The position numbers and the translations under genes were made by a program. A stretch of DNA of 64,000 bases. It comes from Tamlana sp038148895 (GTDB lineage Bacteria; Bacteroidota; Bacteroidia; Flavobacteriales; Flavobacteriaceae). The stretch lies in NCBI GenBank assembly GCA_038148895.1, contig JBBVGQ010000002.1; one strand, given 5' to 3'. Below the pieces are notes generated by a model. That model had not been told where the DNA came from. It saw only the letters and a list, made by a program, of their open reading frames with translations, and did not search any database. Of this stretch, positions 39,059 through 47,112 are shown one piece after another (the first letter of the stretch is position 1; each line of letters begins with the position of its first letter).

Positions 39059-40897
39059 TTATTCTGAAAGGGGTGATATTCGATATAACCCTGCTCCGTG
39101 ATAGTTTATCACCGGAGCAAACTCTGTCCCAGAAAAAGTTCCCATATCTTCTTTATTCCATAAATCGCGGATAACACATTTATTGGAAAAACCTAGAACC
39201 TCTAAATCAACGGGAATTGCAGTTGGTTCTTCGTTTGAGGGTGTTGGGTCTTCGGTTGAAACCATAAACTCAACGGTAGTGCCTTCTTTAACATTGGTTC
39301 CTGCTATATCTAACCCTGCAAAGGCCGTAAAACGCACACTGTTTTGTGGCAGTTTATAATGGATGATGGATTGCGAATGGGTACCGATACCATTTTCATA
39401 TTCAATTCCTTTTATATTTAAAATACCACCAGAAACACTTTTGTTAATACCAACAGTACCCCAACCAGCAAAGGCTTTTTCCCAAGATAAATCGGTAAGT
39501 TTAATAGTTTTTCCATCGGCCAAATGTACTGTTGGGTTAATCCAGTTGGCGTGGTCCCAAGAATAGCCATCACCTCCATCATTGACAATTAGGTATAAAT
39601 CTTCACTTTCTTTAGGTAATTCAATATCGATATCTTCACCAAATCCGTCAGTTAAATGAGATACAGTACCACTGCGGTATAATAGGTTTTTAGTCGTAAT
39701 GAAACCATCACCTGCACTATTGAATACGGCAACAAATTTATCCTTACTATCTGGGTCATCAGCGATCCAGCTAATAAGGTCATTTTCATTAAACCATTGC
39801 TTGTTGTTAATTGACTTGCCATGAACCTCTAAAACTTCTTTGTTGGTCAATAATGAATTTGTGAACTCATCATTATCGGGTAAATTACCACCAAACATAA
39901 GTGGTGATTTGAACATGGTCCACAAGGTCATTAGAGTATATTGCTCATCTTTAGTGAATTTTGTGTAGCGGTTTGTAGCGCGTTCACCTCTTATAAATTT
40001 GCCCAAAGGAAGCATATCGGCATCTGGCCATGCGCCTTGGGAAATATACGGCGCCCATTCTGCACATTTTTCAAATGAATAATTTAGCTGAGACCAGTTG
40101 TCCCAAAAATCATCGATGGTGCGCCACATGTTTGCGTTTGCTGTTGCATGGGCATGTTCTTCAATAGGCGTTGCTCCGGGAGACATGCTTAAAACAATAG
40201 GTCGCCCGGTTTGGTCAATGGCCTTACGAATCATTTCAATCTCATTGGTGTGATATGGGCGTGAAAGGTCGTCTACCTTTACAAAATCCAATCCCCAAGA
40301 GGCGTACAAATCGAAAATGGAGTTGTAATATTCCTGTGCACCTGGTTTTTCTCTCACAACGGTGTAATTGTCTTGAAGCCAAGTACATTCATATTCCGTA
40401 GAGTAAATATCTGCTGCAGTTTTGTCGGTTCCTTTAATAGGCAATTTATTGAGAACAGCTTCTTTTGGAACTCCACGCATAATATGGATGCCAAATTTTA
40501 ATCCTAAGCTGTGAATATAATCCGCCAGTGGTTTAAACCCAGAACCGTTAGCTGCAGAAGGAAACCGTTTTGGAGACGGCATATACCTTCCATATTCATC
40601 TATTACAAAATCTGACTGATCATAGGCATTGTAATGACCTGTTGTTTGATTCTCAACATACCAACGGATATCGACAACTACATATTCCCAACCAAAATCT
40701 TTTAGGTGCTTCGCCATGTAATCTGCATTGGCTTTCACTTCATCCTCAACAACAGAAGGTCCAAAACAATCCCAACTATTCCAACCCATCGGTGGCGTTT
40801 TTGCCCAGTCTTTAAAGTTTGTTTTTTCGTTTCTATTGTTACAAGCTACCAGAACTAGCACAATAGCCGTTAATTTGAAAAGTTTAATTAATTTCAT
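39059..40897 (-). CDS. GH27 glycosidase with an NPCBM module inserted in its C-terminal domain, lipoprotein
   Basis: The 612-residue protein has a lipobox (VLVLVACNN). The barrel shows TPPMGWNSWDCFG and DFVKVDD, with the nucleophile Asp in the latter. After residue 400, an NPCBM-like module (about 405-560; GGDGYSWDHANWINP, GIGTHSQSIIHYKLP) interrupts the small C-terminal beta domain. That domain resumes with VIRDLWNKEDMGTF and ends GAGLYRISPL. The shorter paralogue at 4938 lacks the insertion (TNLWTGALVGEF at the equivalent place). Activity: alpha-galactosidase or beta-L-arabinopyranosidase class. It is second in the operon, 51 bases after the GH105 gene. Confidence 0.87.
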   Translation of the reverse strand: MKLIKLFKLTAIVLVLVACNNRNEKTNFKDWAKTPPMGWNSWDCFGPSVVEDEVKANADYMAKHLKDFGWEYVVVDIRWYVENQTTGHYNAYDQSDFVIDEYGRYMPSPKRFPSAANGSGFKPLADYIHSLGLKFGIHIMRGVPKEAVLNKLPIKGTDKTAADIYSTEYECTWLQDNYTVVREKPGAQEYYNSIFDLYASWGLDFVKVDDLSRPYHTNEIEMIRKAIDQTGRPIVLSMSPGATPIEEHAHATANANMWRTIDDFWDNWSQLNYSFEKCAEWAPYISQGAWPDADMLPLGKFIRGERATNRYTKFTKDEQYTLMTLWTMFKSPLMFGGNLPDNDEFTNSLLTNKEVLEVHGKSINNKQWFNENDLISWIADDPDSKDKFVAVFNSAGDGFITTKNLLYRSGTVSHLTDGFGEDIDIELPKESEDLYLIVNDGGDGYSWDHANWINPTVHLADGKTIKLTDLSWEKAFAGWGTVGINKSVSGGILNIKGIEYENGIGTHSQSIIHYKLPQNSVRFTAFAGLDIAGTNVKEGTTVEFMVSTEDPTPSNEEPTAIPVDLEVLGFSNKCVIRDLWNKEDMGTFSGTEFAPVINYHGAGLYRISPLSE

Positions 40898-40948
40898 TTT
40901 TAAGTTTATTTGATTTCAGTTTAGTTGTTATGTTGATTATTGAATATT

Positions 40949-42133
40949 CTAATTTAAGGATCGATACATTTCTGAGGCAGCCAACAAAAATGCACCAACA
41001 CCAAAATCTGAAGTTGAATTTACATCTACTACTTGCCCTGGAATTGCTTTTTCCCCAATGGGCTGTACATATCCTACCGAGCCATTTTCTTGTAAAGCTA
41101 CTTCTGTTAAATAACTCCAGGATTTTTGTACTATGGGTAAATATGTTTCTTTGTTCAAAATGCCATTGTTTATGCCCCACAAAAAGCCAAAGGTGAAAAA
41201 TGCCGTTCCGCTTGTTTCAGGGCCAGGTGCATGCTCGGGGTCTAAAATACTCCGTGTCCAATACCCTTCATCTTGTTGGGCATTGGCTAATGCTTTGGCC
41301 ATTTTTTTAAATCGGACTATGTATCTTTCTTTTTGTTCAGATTTGGGTAAATCTTGAATGATTTTGGCATATCCGGCAAATATCCAACCATCACCGCGTG
41401 CCCAAAAATCCTTTTTACCATTAACACTTTTGTGCTTTGGATAAACATACTTTACATCTCGATAATAAAGGTTTGCGTCATCATCCCACATAATGCTATT
41501 GGCATAACCTAAATATTCATCCAGTTTTTTTAAGTACAGATCGTTTCTTGTAACGTTGTATAGTTTCGTCATTACTGGCATTACCATATATAAACCATCA
41601 ACCCACCACCAATAATCGTTTTTTTTGGTGCTCATTTGGTATTCCATGACTTCCAGGGCACGGGCGATTTTGTTTTCATCATTTGCTCCAGTAAAGTTGT
41701 AAAGGTCTATGTATGTTTGAAAGCATATTTGCCAATCGCCAAATAGTACAAAATCATCGCTTTCGCCGTAAGTGTATTTCCAATTTGATTTGTCTTCGGA
41801 TTTTGCTCCAATCCATTTGTTATGCTCGGCCCAAGCTAGTGAATAATTTAAATAGTCCTGATTTTTAGTGACTTTGTAGGCTTCCATGTTCCCTGTGTGA
41901 TAAGCTGAAACATGCCAAAAGGCATTGCCAGGCTCTGGATGCGTTTTTTGCCAATGGCTATTGACTTTTTCAATAATTGAAAGAACATCTTCTTTTTTTT
42001 GATTAGTTAGGCTATTATCCCTTGTTTGTTCTGCACTGACAACAGAATTTGTTTTAGAAGCTGAGCCGCAATTAAGAAAAAGAAAAGAAATTGTAGTAAT
42101 GTAATAAAAGAGAAGGTTGGCCTTTAAATTCAT
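40949..42133 (-). CDS. GH105 unsaturated uronyl hydrolase, lipoprotein
   Basis: The 394-residue protein has a lipobox (SFLFLNCGSA). The (alpha/alpha)6-barrel shows GESDDFVLFGDWQIC, WWWVDGLYMVMPV, FWARGDGWIFAGYA and PGPETSGTAFFTFGFLWG, all characteristic of the GH105/GH88 group. It removes 4,5-unsaturated uronic acid residues left by polysaccharide lyases on rhamnogalacturonan, or by the rhamnosyl-glucuronate lyase on arabinogalactan. No lyase is in the window, so its partner must lie outside. It is the first gene of the minus-strand operon; its upstream region carries the ACCCTA motif shared with 17204-17497. Confidence 0.88.
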   Translation of the reverse strand: MNLKANLLFYYITTISFLFLNCGSASKTNSVVSAEQTRDNSLTNQKKEDVLSIIEKVNSHWQKTHPEPGNAFWHVSAYHTGNMEAYKVTKNQDYLNYSLAWAEHNKWIGAKSEDKSNWKYTYGESDDFVLFGDWQICFQTYIDLYNFTGANDENKIARALEVMEYQMSTKKNDYWWWVDGLYMVMPVMTKLYNVTRNDLYLKKLDEYLGYANSIMWDDDANLYYRDVKYVYPKHKSVNGKKDFWARGDGWIFAGYAKIIQDLPKSEQKERYIVRFKKMAKALANAQQDEGYWTRSILDPEHAPGPETSGTAFFTFGFLWGINNGILNKETYLPIVQKSWSYLTEVALQENGSVGYVQPIGEKAIPGQVVDVNSTSDFGVGAFLLAASEMYRSLN

Positions 42134-42438
42134 GGTTATGATTCGTTCAAATATCGTGTTTAGTTTATAATTTTAAAATTAGTTGGTAAATAAGAAATGA
42201 ATTCTCAAAAAATTGAGTTAACACTTAAAAGTGCATCACAAATTTCTATAATCATAACAGATTGGGTAGGGTACAAATTGGTGGAAAAAAGGGCAATATT
42301 TGCCCATATGTTAAAATTAGTGATAATTTGCCAATAATTGAATGGTTTTGTTGGTATTCAAAATTGTTTTAAGAGGAGTTGCATTATAAAATTTTTGGAA
42401 GGCTTACGGAAAGTATCAATTGCATTTAAACTCTATTT
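42134..42438 (-). promoter_or_regulatory. Upstream region of the GH105-GH27-GH3-GH154 operon
   Basis: No gene is seen in these 305 bases. On the minus strand AATTTGTACCCTA (42279-42267) matches the motif of the divergent region near 17312 with two changes, and about 22 bases before it is a GCCC run. A perfect inverted repeat GGGCAA-TAT-TTGCCC lies at 42291-42305. Together they look like a regulator-binding region about 130-175 bases before the GH105 start. No exact TAnnTTTG was found. Confidence 0.45.
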
Positions 42439-43371
42439 TTAGTCGACCTTTAAGATTTCAATTCGTTTTTTAAGTAGGCTAAAATCTATCCAATAAATAT
42501 CTCCACGGTCATTGCTACCTCTATGAAAAAATAGATACTTTCCATCAGGTGATAAACTGGGACACATTTCCGTTTGGTCTGTGTTTACTTCAGGTCCTAA
42601 ATTTATGGCATCTGTCCAAATGCCGTTTTCGTTGAAGCTGATGTATAAATCGCTATCTCCATATCCTGAATCACTTTTAGCATCATAAATGATGTAACTT
42701 TCATCTGGAGAAATATATGAATGGGCAATATATTTTCCATTGAAGTTTATTGCATTTCCCATTCTTTTAATGCTGTTGTATTTACCGTTTTCATTTATTG
42801 AGTTATAAATCACCCAGTCTTCAGGTTTGTCTCCTTTTTCCCCTGTGGTAAAGTATAAATTCCCGTTTTCTGAAGAGGTTAGGTACATAATAATGGACCT
42901 GTCGATAAAAGGTTTTTCTAAGGGAATTGGTTGTTCCCAGCCATGCTTACTTTTTTTACAATACCATTGGTGTAATCCAGATGCTTTGACTGTATCGTTA
43001 AGTGGTCTGGTACTTCCAAAATAGAGTCTATTTCCTGTGGGGTCAATATGGGGTTCAAAATCCCATCCTTTATTTGGTTTGAAAAAAGCCGGTTTAGGAT
43101 TTGACCATTTACCATCAACTAAAGTCATGGTATAAATTTCATTGTCCTTATCTGGTTTTCGTCGTGTAAAAAACAGTTCGTCCATTTCAGGGCTGAAAGT
43201 AATTGCGAATTCAAAATTGTTTGTAGAAATAATACCTTTCCCAAAAACTAGTGCGGTATTGGTCGGTATTTGATTGTCAAGCAAAGTAAGATTTGACTTT
43301 TCATTTTCCGCACACGAAGTAAGGATGAGAATTGAAAAAGTAAAAAAGCATAAGGTTTTTTCGAATGTCAT
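42439..43371 (-). CDS. Exported PD40/TolB-like beta-propeller lipoprotein
   Basis: The 310-residue protein has a lipobox (LILTSCAEN). The mature part has repeated PD40-type blades: FSPEMDELFFTRR, IDPTGNRLYFGSTR, SSENGNLYFTTG, ISPDESYIIYDA and LSPDGKYLFFHRG. This is a TolB-like propeller of the type used for binding rather than catalysis in many Bacteroidota lipoproteins. The same fold occurs in oligosaccharide-handling proteins, but nothing specific is seen. Its own promoter region contains the large inverted repeat at 43440-43510. It marks the right edge of the glycosidase region. Confidence 0.75.
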   Translation of the reverse strand: MTFEKTLCFFTFSILILTSCAENEKSNLTLLDNQIPTNTALVFGKGIISTNNFEFAITFSPEMDELFFTRRKPDKDNEIYTMTLVDGKWSNPKPAFFKPNKGWDFEPHIDPTGNRLYFGSTRPLNDTVKASGLHQWYCKKSKHGWEQPIPLEKPFIDRSIIMYLTSSENGNLYFTTGEKGDKPEDWVIYNSINENGKYNSIKRMGNAINFNGKYIAHSYISPDESYIIYDAKSDSGYGDSDLYISFNENGIWTDAINLGPEVNTDQTEMCPSLSPDGKYLFFHRGSNDRGDIYWIDFSLLKKRIEILKVD

Positions 43372-43439
43372 TTTATTACAGAATTACTTAATTGATTCTA
43401 TGATTTGAGGAATAGTTGCAAGCTTGTAGGAACAGTAGA

Positions 43440-43510
43440 GGGCATTTACAAAACTTTTCATAAAGCAATATACTTTTAAAAAATCTAAAAGTAGATTTTT
43501 GTAAATGCCC
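43440..43510. repeat. 71-base element bounded by a 14-bp perfect inverted repeat, with nested hairpins
   Basis: GGGCATTTACAAAA (43440-43453) is the exact reverse complement of TTTTGTAAATGCCC (43497-43510). Inside lie AAAAATCTA/TAGATTTTT (43479-43487, 43492-43500; 4-base loop) and the alternative TACTTTT/AAAAGTA (43471-43477, 43487-43493), which cannot form together. It lies between the NmrA-like gene and the PD40 lipoprotein gene. It may be a terminator with competing folds or a miniature mobile element. Confidence 0.65.
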
Positions 43511-43536
43511 AATAACTAATTCTTATACAGTGTTGG

Positions 43537-44379
43537 TTATATTTGATTGGCTTCAACTTGGTTCCAAATACCAGTTTTTGCAGTTTCTTCGGCATATTCT
43601 GAAAATGTTTTTGCTTTTCGCTTTAATACTTGTTCAATGCCATCAGTAATCTGTTGATTTTTTGGATTGGTCAATACATGACTGAATAAATACTCGATTA
43701 ACCAAATAACATCATTGGGTAATTGCATTTGTTCCATTCCTTCTACATACTGCTCCAAAGTAATATCGTAAAAATTTAAAGTTGTATTACTGGCTTTTGC
43801 AATGGTGTTGACTATGTCTTTAAAAGTGATTAGCTCAGGGCCCGTTACTTCTACGATTTCTCCATTATAAGTATCATCCAATAATACGGTAGCTGCTACT
43901 TCGGCTATGTCATTTGCATCTACAAATGGTATTAAAACATCAGCCATTGGTAAAGCAACTTCACCTGAAAGGATTGGCTCTAAAAAGAAGCTTTCGCTCC
44001 AATTTTGGTTAAACCAAGAGGCTCTTACAATGGTGTAATCCACTCCAGATTCCATTACAATTTTTTCACAAGCCTCTGCCTCGGTTTCACCTTTTCCAGA
44101 GAGTAATACGATTTTTTTTACGCCCAATTCCTTGGCTAAATAGGTTAAACTTTCAATGGCTTCTTTAGCTCCAGGAACGGCTAAGTCTGGGTAATAGGTG
44201 ACATACATTTTTTCTATGCCATCCAAGGCTTTTACCCAAGTGTCTTTATTGTTCCAATCGAAACTTGGTGTTGCACTTCTTGAGCCAATTCTTGGTTGAA
44301 TTCCTTTGTTTTGTAATTGTTCTACTACTCGGCGACCAGTCTTACCAGTCCCTCCGATAACTAAAATGTTTGTGTTCAT
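43537..44379 (-). CDS. NmrA-like NAD(P)-binding oxidoreductase
   Basis: The 280-residue protein has an N-terminal Rossmann motif ILVIGGTGKTGRRVVEQL, then VKKIVLLSGKGETEAE and YTIVRASWFNQNWSE, typical of atypical short-chain dehydrogenases of the NmrA/quinone-reductase-2 group. The active-site Tyr-x3-Lys of classical SDRs is absent, as usual in this group. It probably reduces a quinone or senses NADP(H); the substrate is unknown. It is the last gene of the AraC-linked set, 11 bases after the DUF1772 gene. Confidence 0.85.
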   Translation of the reverse strand: MNTNILVIGGTGKTGRRVVEQLQNKGIQPRIGSRSATPSFDWNNKDTWVKALDGIEKMYVTYYPDLAVPGAKEAIESLTYLAKELGVKKIVLLSGKGETEAEACEKIVMESGVDYTIVRASWFNQNWSESFFLEPILSGEVALPMADVLIPFVDANDIAEVAATVLLDDTYNGEIVEVTGPELITFKDIVNTIAKASNTTLNFYDITLEQYVEGMEQMQLPNDVIWLIEYLFSHVLTNPKNQQITDGIEQVLKRKAKTFSEYAEETAKTGIWNQVEANQI

Positions 44380-44390
44380 AATGAATCGTT

Positions 44391-44876
44391 TTAAAATAAT
44401 TTTTGAATAAATGTTGCTATGAGTAATAGGATGAATGAAATCATACCTGAAATTGTTCTTATGTTATGGTAATGGTTCCATGAACCTTCGTAATAAGTCC
44501 TGAAATCCCTTAGGTCTAATGAGCTTAATTGAGTAATGTCCAATGCCTCTAATGCATTGTTTAATGGCACATTTCCAAGGGCTGTAACGCCAAAGGTGCC
44601 AACTAGGTAGACGATTGTTGATGCCAAGACCAACCAAAATACTGGTTTGTTGTTAAACTGTAGGGAGGTATTAACAATCAATGCAATTAAGCTTCCAAAA
44701 AACACAACAAAGAATACAGGATTTAAGATTTCTCTATTGATGTTTTGCATGGTTTCCAAGTAATTGAAATCACCTACTTTTTTTGTTCCTAAGATTACAG
44801 AAACTGACCAGGCGAAAAAAAAGCCTGCTGAAAGTGCGTTCAATAAAATGGTGGTGAAAAATATAATGGTTTTCAT
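44391..44876 (-). CDS. DUF1772 family (anthrone-oxygenase-like) membrane protein
   Basis: The 161-residue protein has four predicted transmembrane helices (about 5-25, 50-72, 80-100, 140-158). The loop after helix 3 (NVPLNNAL) and WNHYHNIRTISG near the last helix are characteristic of DUF1772. Fungal relatives catalyse anthrone oxidation; the bacterial role is unknown. Its start overlaps the stop of the preceding small membrane gene by 4 bases (ATGA), which indicates translational coupling. It is followed by an NmrA-like reductase, a common pairing. Confidence 0.8.
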   Translation of the reverse strand: MKTIIFFTTILLNALSAGFFFAWSVSVILGTKKVGDFNYLETMQNINREILNPVFFVVFFGSLIALIVNTSLQFNNKPVFWLVLASTIVYLVGTFGVTALGNVPLNNALEALDITQLSSLDLRDFRTYYEGSWNHYHNIRTISGMISFILLLIATFIQKLF

Positions 44877-45265
44877 TTTTTGATTTTTTTAGTTTGATAA
44901 TTTCCGAAATACAATACGATGAAGAAAAACTCAACCATAATGATGTAGAACATAGGGGCTTTAAAGAATTCTATATAACTCCCACCGGCAGGAATAACGA
45001 ATACAGGAACGGTTATGAGTACATCCAATAAAGCCGCCGTAACCACGAATATGAGTGCCAATGCGGAGGGTTTCATTTGTCCTTTTCTGTAGAACAAATA
45101 AGTTCCTAAACAAGCACTGGGAATGATGGCTAATACCAATACAATGTTGGCTTGTTGCTCTGGATTTTCCAAAATGGGAAGGTAAAACGAACTTAAGTAA
45201 AAGCTTACGCCTAAAATCCAGACTAAAAAGGCACATGTAATGCTAAATAGTTTATTGTTAATCAT
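44873..45265 (-). CDS. Small four-helix membrane protein, function unknown (possibly DUF5367)
   Basis: The 130-residue protein has four hydrophobic helices (about 7-28, 40-58, 68-90, 100-120) and a basic C-terminus (NYQTKKIKK). I tentatively associate it with DUF5367, without certainty. It is the first structural gene after the regulator. A -7 element (TAGATTTG on the minus strand, 45299-45292) and a direct-repeat operator candidate lie just upstream, so it is likely the first gene of a regulator-controlled transcript. Confidence 0.7.
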   Translation of the reverse strand: MINNKLFSITCAFLVWILGVSFYLSSFYLPILENPEQQANIVLVLAIIPSACLGTYLFYRKGQMKPSALALIFVVTAALLDVLITVPVFVIPAGGSYIEFFKAPMFYIIMVEFFFIVLYFGNYQTKKIKK

Positions 45266-45291
45266 AATTTTTTGGTTTTTTAATTATGATA

Positions 45292-45357
45292 CAAATCTAT
45301 AGCGCCTGTAAACCAACGGCTTATTCAGAAAGAATTATGATTTATTCGAAAAGAATT
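45292..45357 (-). promoter_or_regulatory. AraC-type operator (two 16-bp direct repeats, 21-bp pitch) and -7 element
   Basis: On the plus strand TTATTCAGAAAGAATT (45321-45336) and TTATTCGAAAAGAATT (45342-45357) differ at two positions and start 21 bp apart, two helical turns, as expected for an AraC-family activator. The minus-strand -7 element TAGATTTG is at 45299-45292, with no well-placed TTG at -33. The sites would centre near -43 and -64, the usual arrangement for activation of a promoter with a poor -33. The repeat ends exactly beside the regulator's stop codon. Confidence 0.65.
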
Positions 45358-46209
45358 TTACACTTGGCTGGGTCTGTAGCCGAACTTTTTTTCAAAGGCA
45401 TTCGAGAAGGAGCCTAAACTATCGTAGCCAACAGCCCAAGCAGCTTCTTGAATGGTTTTTTGCTCATTCTTGATTAAGTTGTGGGCTTTTTTCAAGCGTT
45501 CATTTTGAAGATACTTAAAAACAGGAACACCAAACTGCGCTTTGAATTCTATTTTAAGTTTATTGGTATTGGTGCCAATTTTATTGGCGAGTTCTGTTAA
45601 GGAAGGAGGATTTTCTAAATCAGACAACAAAATTTCTTGGGCTTGATAAATCTTTTCAAGATTAGAAGTATCTATTTCACTGGACTTTTGACTTGCCAAC
45701 TGACCAAAATAATGAGAAAGCAAAGCAGTCATATGGCTTTTATAGAACATCATTTTAATTTCACCTTGGTAAGTGTTGCTAAAAAACTGTTCTACCAATA
45801 GAAACATTTCTGGGGTCATGTTGAATACGGGACCTTCTACATAATGGTCTTTTGGATATACCAATTGTGTTAAAAATTTTTCTAGAAATTGACCTTCACC
45901 ATTAGGTAACTTGTCTAGATTTCTAATTGTAGTAGCGATTACCAAACATTGTAACGGTTTTTGTTCAGAAACATGATGCTCAAAGGCAACATGTTCATCG
46001 GCATAAAATGAAAGTACCATGCCTTTGGTGTGATGAAACTCTTTGGTTTTTTTCCCATATTTAACTTTAAGGCCAACATCACCTGCACCGTAAAAAGCAA
46101 TGGCAATAACCGGTTCATCAAAATAGCACGAATCTACCAAAGCTTTATCCGTTGAAGCTTCTTCCAATAAAATAGTAAAATCGTTGATATCAATTATTTC
46201 GCGATTCAT
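45358..46209 (-). CDS. AraC-family transcriptional regulator
   Basis: The 283-residue protein has an N-terminal sensing region (about 1-175) without a recognisable cupin signature. Its C-terminal AraC DNA-binding domain has two helix-turn-helix units (SLTELANKIGTNTNKLKIEF and IQEAAWAVGYDSLGSFSNAF, ending KKFGYRPSQV). It likely controls the adjacent membrane-protein/NmrA genes through the direct repeats at 45321-45357, and possibly itself through related sequences at 46284-46336. It is 92 bases upstream of the first target gene on the same strand. Confidence 0.9.
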   Translation of the reverse strand: MNREIIDINDFTILLEEASTDKALVDSCYFDEPVIAIAFYGAGDVGLKVKYGKKTKEFHHTKGMVLSFYADEHVAFEHHVSEQKPLQCLVIATTIRNLDKLPNGEGQFLEKFLTQLVYPKDHYVEGPVFNMTPEMFLLVEQFFSNTYQGEIKMMFYKSHMTALLSHYFGQLASQKSSEIDTSNLEKIYQAQEILLSDLENPPSLTELANKIGTNTNKLKIEFKAQFGVPVFKYLQNERLKKAHNLIKNEQKTIQEAAWAVGYDSLGSFSNAFEKKFGYRPSQV

Positions 46210-46283
46210 TTATTTATGTATTAAACCATTTAGTTTAATTGTTTTCAGCGTGTTTGTCCATGATTTCATTGTCCGTCAATCAG

Positions 46284-46336
46284 TTAAGATTTTCCGATAA
46301 TGTAACCAAGATAATAAAAGCTTTAGGATTTTCCGA
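46284..46336 (-). promoter_or_regulatory. Two 14-base direct repeats upstream of the AraC-type regulator
   Basis: TTAAGATTTTCCGA (46284-46297) and TTAGGATTTTCCGA (46323-46336) differ at one base and start 39 bp apart, close to four helical turns. On the minus strand they read TCGGAAAATC, which shares ATTCG-R-AAA with the operator repeats at 45321-45357. They may mediate autoregulation. Confidence 0.45.
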
Positions 46337-46397
46337 ATGAATGAGCAGAAGCGTTAGCCAAAACCAGGTCTGGCAACTTTAATTTGTTTAAAGACAT

Positions 46398-46429
46398 AAA
46401 AAAACGGCTCAGAGAAAATCTAAACCGTT
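46398..46429 (-). terminator. Intrinsic terminator of the tRNA-Met gene
   Basis: On the minus strand an 11-bp stem with two G-U pairs (AACGGTTTAGA / TCTGAGCCGTT, arms 46429-46419 and 46413-46403) and a 5-base loop is followed by seven T. It lies 24 bases after the tRNA end. Confidence 0.8.
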
Positions 46430-46452
46430 AATTTTTAAATACTTTAATTATG

Positions 46453-46526
46453 TAGCGAGAGGGGGGCACGATCCCCCGACCTCCGGGTTATGAATCCGAC
46501 GCTCTAACCAGCTGAGCTACCTCGCC
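46453..46526 (-). tRNA. tRNA-Met (CAT), elongator type
   Basis: The 74-base cloverleaf begins GGCGAGGTAGCTCAG and has the anticodon loop TTCATAA. The T arm is GGGGG/CCCCC, and the acceptor 3' side TCTCGCT plus A has CCA not encoded. Terminal G-U pairs close the acceptor stem. GGCGAGG-TAGCTCAG is typical of elongator tRNA-Met rather than initiator. Promoter (46540-46569) and terminator (46398-46429) flank it. Confidence 0.93.
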
Positions 46527-46539
46527 TAATTTGAGGCTG

Positions 46540-46569
46540 CAAATATAAAAACAATATTGTTGTGAGCAA
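46540..46569 (-). promoter_or_regulatory. Promoter of tRNA-Met
   Basis: On the minus strand TTG at 46569-46567, a 19-base spacer and TATATTTG at 46547-46540 give a perfect consensus. The -7 element ends 14 bases before the tRNA. Confidence 0.75.
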
Positions 46570-46657
46570 ACCAAACTCAGGGAAAATATTCTTTAAAATT
46601 ATTGTTTTTCTTATCAATTTATGTATATATTGGGCAATATTAATTTCAAAATTGCTT

Positions 46658-47050
46658 ATGGACGATAAAATTAGATTTGATATAGAATTTCCAATACATG
46701 CATCTCCTCAATTACTCTATCAATATATTTCAACGCCTTCAGGTTTATCCGAATGGTTTTCAGATAATGTAAACTCTCGCGGTGAAATGTTTACCTTCAT
46801 TTGGGATGGCAGCCAAGAGAAAGCCAAACTATTGAACAAAAAAAGTGGTGAGCGTGTGAAATTTAGATGGCTAGCCGATGAGGAAGATGAATTGAGTTGC
46901 TATTTTGAAATTCGAATTCAAGTTGATGAAATTACAAAAGACGTTTCATTAATTGTTACTGATTTTGCTGAAGAAGATGAAATTGATGAGGCCAAAATGC
47001 TTTGGGAAAATCAAATATCCAGTTTAAAACAAGTGCTTGGCTCGGCATAA
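46658..47050 (+). CDS. START-like domain protein
   Basis: The chosen start (ATG at 46658, MDDKIRFDIEFPI) gives 130 residues. The frame is open upstream to a GTG at 46562, but that stretch would overlap the tRNA-Met promoter and adds only hydrophobic, unrelated residues. The protein shows an SRPBCC/START-like fold pattern (HASPQLLYQYISTPSGLSEW, GERVKFRW, SLIVTDFAE). Such small proteins are widely conserved in flavobacteria; the ligand is unknown. It precedes the class IV aminotransferase by 62 bases. Confidence 0.82.
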   Translation: MDDKIRFDIEFPIHASPQLLYQYISTPSGLSEWFSDNVNSRGEMFTFIWDGSQEKAKLLNKKSGERVKFRWLADEEDELSCYFEIRIQVDEITKDVSLIVTDFAEEDEIDEAKMLWENQISSLKQVLGSA

Positions 47051-47112
47051 TCAAAATAATATTTTAAATTATCTTTGTCCCGTTTTAAAATTGAATTTAG
47101 CGGGATTTTTTT

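Noticed and set aside
42139..42160. Possible -7 element CAAATATC (minus strand GATATTTG) before the GH105 gene
   Set aside because: The first two bases of TAnnTTTG are not met, and it lies only a few bases before the start codon.
46562..46657. GTG-start N-terminal extension of the START-like protein
   Set aside because: It would begin inside the tRNA-Met promoter and adds a hydrophobic stretch not expected in this cytoplasmic family; the ATG at 46658 fits the family start.
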